DNA of 64,000 bases from Lewinellaceae bacterium (GTDB lineage Bacteria > Bacteroidota > Bacteroidia > Chitinophagales > Saprospiraceae): positions 124,001-188,000 of the forward strand of contig JACJXZ010000018.1 of assembly GCA_020636375.1 (NCBI GenBank), written 5' to 3'. Positions 61,303-64,000 of this stretch are shown here, piece after piece (within the stretch, counting starts at the first letter, position 1; each line of letters starts with the position of its first letter). The notes under the pieces were generated by a model. It was not told the origin of the DNA and searched no databases. It saw only the letters and a list, made by a program, of their open reading frames with translations. The translations under genes were made by a program, and so were the position numbers.

Positions 61303-62018
61303 ATGAGGACAACAAAAATATATCTTGCCACGATTTGCCTGGGCCTGCTTGCCGGCCGGCCGATCTTCGGCCAATCCCGAACCACGATAGAACTGCTCCC
61401 CCAACTATCCTGGAACGGCGAGCTGGGCAGCCGCTGGGGCTGGTCGCTGAACACCTCCCTGGAGTCGGGCCTTTCCGAAAAAGTCGAGGGCCGGGATGCC
61501 GTCGGCGAATTTTCGCCCCACACCTACAACTTCCAGGGCGGGCTGGCCTACCAGCTGACCAACGACGTCAACCTTTCCGGCGGATACCAGTTCGGCTGGC
61601 GGAATCTGGACGAAGGCGAAAGAGACATCGAACACCGCGCGCTCCAGCAGCTCTCCTGTACCGGCGCTGGGGCAAATACCGGGCGCGCCTGCGGCCGTAC
61701 GAACAGCGCTTCTTCCGCAGCGACAACTGGGGCGTGCGCCACCGCTGGCGGCTGCGCCCCAGCCTGGACTTCCCCCTCCAGGGCGAGCGGCTGGACCCCC
61801 GGGAAACCTACCTCAACGCCCAGATCGAATGGCTAACCAACATATTCGAAGAAAGCCCGCTCTACTACCGGGAAACCCGCCTGTACGCCGGCCTGGGCTG
61901 GCAGATTAACGAACATTACAAACTCGAGAACGGCCTGGAGTGGCGCAACCGCCGCAGCGACGCAGAAGGCAACCGCCGCCACCGCCTGCTTTACCGACTG
62001 ACTCTTACGTTTCGCTGA
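61303..62018 (+). pseudogene. DUF2490-type outer-membrane protein, one frameshift
   Basis: The ATG at 61303 begins a signal peptide (MRTTKIYLAT...PIFGQ). The body has beta-strands typical of DUF2490 proteins (W-N-G-E-L-G-S-R-W-G-W, then after the break R-R-W-G-K-Y-R-A-R-L-R-P-Y-E-Q-R-F and L-E-N-G-L-E-W-R-N-R), ending in the aromatic strand L-T-L-T-F-R. One missing base at about 61655 (in CAGCAGCTCTCC) moves the frame; restored, it has 238 residues, the usual length. A beta-barrel of unknown function in the outer membrane is predicted. Confidence 0.75.
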
Positions 62019-62230
62019 CGTTACTCGACTTTTTTGGCTTCTTTATCGTTAAAAGGTGGCAAAGCTGCCGAATTGTTAGTAATTTGTTTAAATTATCGTC
62101 CGCCCAAATGCCGTCCTGTTCCAAGTACAATCCACAAAGGACGCGCGCACCGGGCCACGCTTCAGGATTCCGGATACCCTGAACCCGCCATCCTGAAGCA
62201 GCGAAATATCACATCCTAAAAATTATCAAC

Positions 62231-63169
62231 ATGATGGCAACCCCATTTTTAATTTTCATCCTCTTCCTCGGGCTGGTAATTGTTTTTTCAGGCATTTTCA
62301 CCGTTAAGCAACAATCCGCAGCGATTGTCGAACGCCTGGGGAAATTCCACAGCATCAAGCGCTCCGGCCTGCAGTTCAAAGTGCCGGTCATCGACCAAAT
62401 CTCCGGCCGGGTAAGCCTGAAAGTCCAGCAACTGGACGTACACGTCGAGACCAAGACCCGCGACAACGTCTTCGTCAAGCTAAGGGTCTCAGTCCAGTAC
62501 TTTATCCTTCCAGAAAAGATCTACGACGCTTTCTACCGCCTGGAAAATTCCACCGAGCAGATCACGGCCTACATCTTTGACACCGTCCGCGCCGAAGTGC
62601 CCAAGATGAAGCTGGACGACGTCTTCGAGCGCAAGGACGACATCGCCCTGGCCATCCGCCGCGAGCTGGAAGAATCCATGAACGAGTACGGCTACGGCAT
62701 TGTCAAAGCCCTCGTCACCGACATCGATCCCGACCAGGAGGTCAAACATGCTATGAACCGCATCAATGCCGCCGAGCGACTGAAAGTCGCCGCTGAATAT
62801 GAAGGCGAGGCCGAGCGCATCCGCATTGTGGCAAAGGCCCGCGCCGAAGCGGAAAGCAAGCGCCTGCAAGGACAGGGCATCGCCGACCAGCGGCGCGAGA
62901 TTGCCAGGGGCCTGGAAGAATCGGTAGAAGTATTGAACAATGTTGGCATCAACTCCCAGGAAGCTTCCGCGTTGATCGTAGTAACCCAGCACTATGATAC
63001 GTTGCAAAGCATGGGTGAAAACGCCAACAGCAACCTGATCATGCTGCCGAACACGCCCTCCTCCGGAAGCGACATGCTTACCCAAATGACGGCGTCCTTC
63101 ATCAGCGCTCAGAAGATGGGCGAAGAGATGAAGAAATCAACGGTGAAGCCTACGAACGGAAGCAAGTAG
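62231..63169 (+). CDS. SPFH/band 7 (stomatin-like) membrane protein
   Basis: The 312 codons have an N-terminal membrane helix (residues 4-22) and a band 7 domain (V-K-Q-Q-S-A-A-I-V-E-R-L-G-K-F, L-D-V-H-V-E-T-K-T-R-D-N-V). A coiled-coil helix rich in Glu/Ala/Arg (A-E-Y-E-G-E-A-E-R-I-R-I-V-A-K-A-R-A-E) follows. Such proteins form large oligomers in membrane microdomains, often with an NfeD partner or FtsH; neither is visible here. It is followed by strong hairpins. Confidence 0.93.
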   Translation: MMATPFLIFILFLGLVIVFSGIFTVKQQSAAIVERLGKFHSIKRSGLQFKVPVIDQISGRVSLKVQQLDVHVETKTRDNVFVKLRVSVQYFILPEKIYDAFYRLENSTEQITAYIFDTVRAEVPKMKLDDVFERKDDIALAIRRELEESMNEYGYGIVKALVTDIDPDQEVKHAMNRINAAERLKVAAEYEGEAERIRIVAKARAEAESKRLQGQGIADQRREIARGLEESVEVLNNVGINSQEASALIVVTQHYDTLQSMGENANSNLIMLPNTPSSGSDMLTQMTASFISAQKMGEEMKKSTVKPTNGSK

Positions 63170-63288
63170 GAAAAACAGGGATTTCAGGCTAAGGGCCCGG
63201 AGAAGAATAACTTCCCCATTTGATACGGCTCGCCTGAAATGAGGAACTTATTTTTCTCCGGCCCCTAAGACCTGGGATTATAATGACT

Positions 63289-63322
63289 CCCGGCGGGTTT
63301 TGTAACTGAAAAACCCGCCGGG
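63289..63322. terminator. Bidirectional hairpin terminator between the SPFH and Crp/Fnr genes
   Basis: CCCGGCGGGTTTT (63289-63301) pairs perfectly with AAAACCCGCCGGG, with a short loop and T or A tracts within the stem. It lies between convergent genes. A second, larger set of inverted repeats occupies 63181-63270. Confidence 0.8.
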
Positions 63323-63396
63323 CCAGTATATTAAACGTTGCTAAGGGATCCTTAAAAAATAAATTGTCGAATTTGTTATTTGTTTTTTAATCACTA

Positions 63397-64000
63397 CTAA
63401 GCAAGCTTAGCCATGTCCCGGACCAGGATTTTACCCCGGTTGAAATAGATCAGGTCAGACTTTTTCAGTTCGTTGAGCACCAGGGTAACGGTCTGGCGGG
63501 ATGTGCAGGTGATGTTGGCTATATCCTGATGGGTCAGGGAGTGTTTGAGCAACATTTCATAGCCTACCCGGCGGCCCCGCTTGTTGACGGACTCCTTGAT
63601 GAATTCGATGATCCGGGTGCGGGCGTCCTTAAAGATCAACGATTCCAGTTTGCTTTCGGCTTTCATCAGGCGGCCGCCGAAGAGGTTCATGACATAATTG
63701 CACAGGTCGAAGTTGTTGCGCATCAGCTTTTTGAGGTCCTCGACTTTAAGCTGATACAAATGGACGTCTTCCTTGAGGGCCTGGGCAAAATCCGAACGCT
63801 CTTTTTCGCCGATCAGGCCCAGTTCGCCAAACATAGCCGTAGGGTGGATCAGAGATTTGATGATTTCTTTTCCATCACTGGAATGGGTTCCGATTTTAAC
63901 GGTGCCCTTTGCCAGGAAGTAAATATAATCCGAAGAATCTCCCGGCATATAGACGAAACTATACTTGGGTTTGACCTTAAATTCCATCATTTCTGCCAGG
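63397..64000 (-). CDS. Crp/Fnr family transcriptional regulator (5' partial)
   Basis: The frame stays open at the window edge (L-A-E before the methionines at ~63990), so the true start probably lies about 15-30 codons outside. The cyclic-nucleotide-binding-like beta-roll (Y-M-P-G-D-S-S-D-Y-I-Y-F-L-A-K-G, F-G-E-L-G-L-I-G-E) is followed by a dimer helix (L-E-S-L-I-F-K-D-A-R-T-R-I-I-E-F). The C-terminal HTH reads H-Q-D-I-A-N-I-T-C-T-S-R-Q-T-V. No cluster-binding cysteines of the Fnr type are seen in the visible part. It acts as a DNA-binding regulator; targets are unknown. Confidence 0.92.
   Translation of the reverse strand, partial: LAEMMEFKVKPKYSFVYMPGDSSDYIYFLAKGTVKIGTHSSDGKEIIKSLIHPTAMFGELGLIGEKERSDFAQALKEDVHLYQLKVEDLKKLMRNNFDLCNYVMNLFGGRLMKAESKLESLIFKDARTRIIEFIKESVNKRGRRVGYEMLLKHSLTHQDIANITCTSRQTVTLVLNELKKSDLIYFNRGKILVRDMAKLA

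Overview
The window looks like a chromosomal segment of a GC-rich Bacteroidota, most plausibly a Saprospiria/Lewinellaceae-type marine or sludge bacterium. This is inferred from several features: repeated type IX secretion (T9SS) C-terminal sorting domains, large secreted proteins built from HYR-like, thrombospondin type-3 (TSP3) and right-handed beta-helix modules, hybrid two-component systems (HTCS) with AraC-type outputs, Crp/Fnr and split pntAA/pntAB/pntB genes. No tRNA, rRNA, CRISPR array, integrase or complete transposase was seen.

Layout. 1-2729: the end of a secreted vanadium-haloperoxidase-like protein with five MopE-type calcium-like repeats. 2993-45801: the core of the window, made of four sets of one HTCS regulator next to one giant surface protein. 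The sets are B/HTCS1 (divergent, 2993-12876), C/HTCS2 (13113-25538), D/HTCS3 (25832-37026) and E/HTCS4 (37817-45801). B, C, D and E end in the same module order: HYR-like domains, TSP3, a FIMAH-like helical module, then the T9SS sorting domain. In every set the DNA between regulator and surface gene carries direct repeats spaced exactly 21 bp, the spacing expected for AraC-family dimers, and each set has its own repeat sequence. I read this as four self-contained sensor/adhesin (or sensor/surface-coat) switches. Unlike classical Bacteroidetes HTCS, no SusC/SusD or carbohydrate-active enzyme gene is nearby.

45892-63990 is more ordinary: a BatA/VWA membrane protein, a small T9SS protein, a sugar-nucleotide-reductase-like SDR, a helical protein of unknown function, a NlpC/P60-like lipoprotein, an alpha-carbonic-anhydrase lipoprotein, the proton-translocating transhydrogenase operon pntAA-pntAB-pntB, another FIMAH/T9SS protein, a PepSY-like protein, a DUF2490 protein, an SPFH/stomatin protein and a Crp/Fnr regulator. 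Intergenic regions hold many short repeats, including a 356-bp MITE-like element, 16-bp tandem repeats inside the pnt operon, GGAAAT-rich repeats and palindromes.

Quality caution. Genes B, C, D, HTCS1, HTCS2, HTCS4 and two smaller genes are broken by single-base or short frameshifts, although the encoded families stay recognisable across the breaks. In gene D several breaks coincide with places where a near-identical copy elsewhere has GGCC and this copy has TA or TAC. Many breaks are therefore probably sequence errors rather than true pseudogenes. For broken loci I list the whole locus and then its major readable segments.
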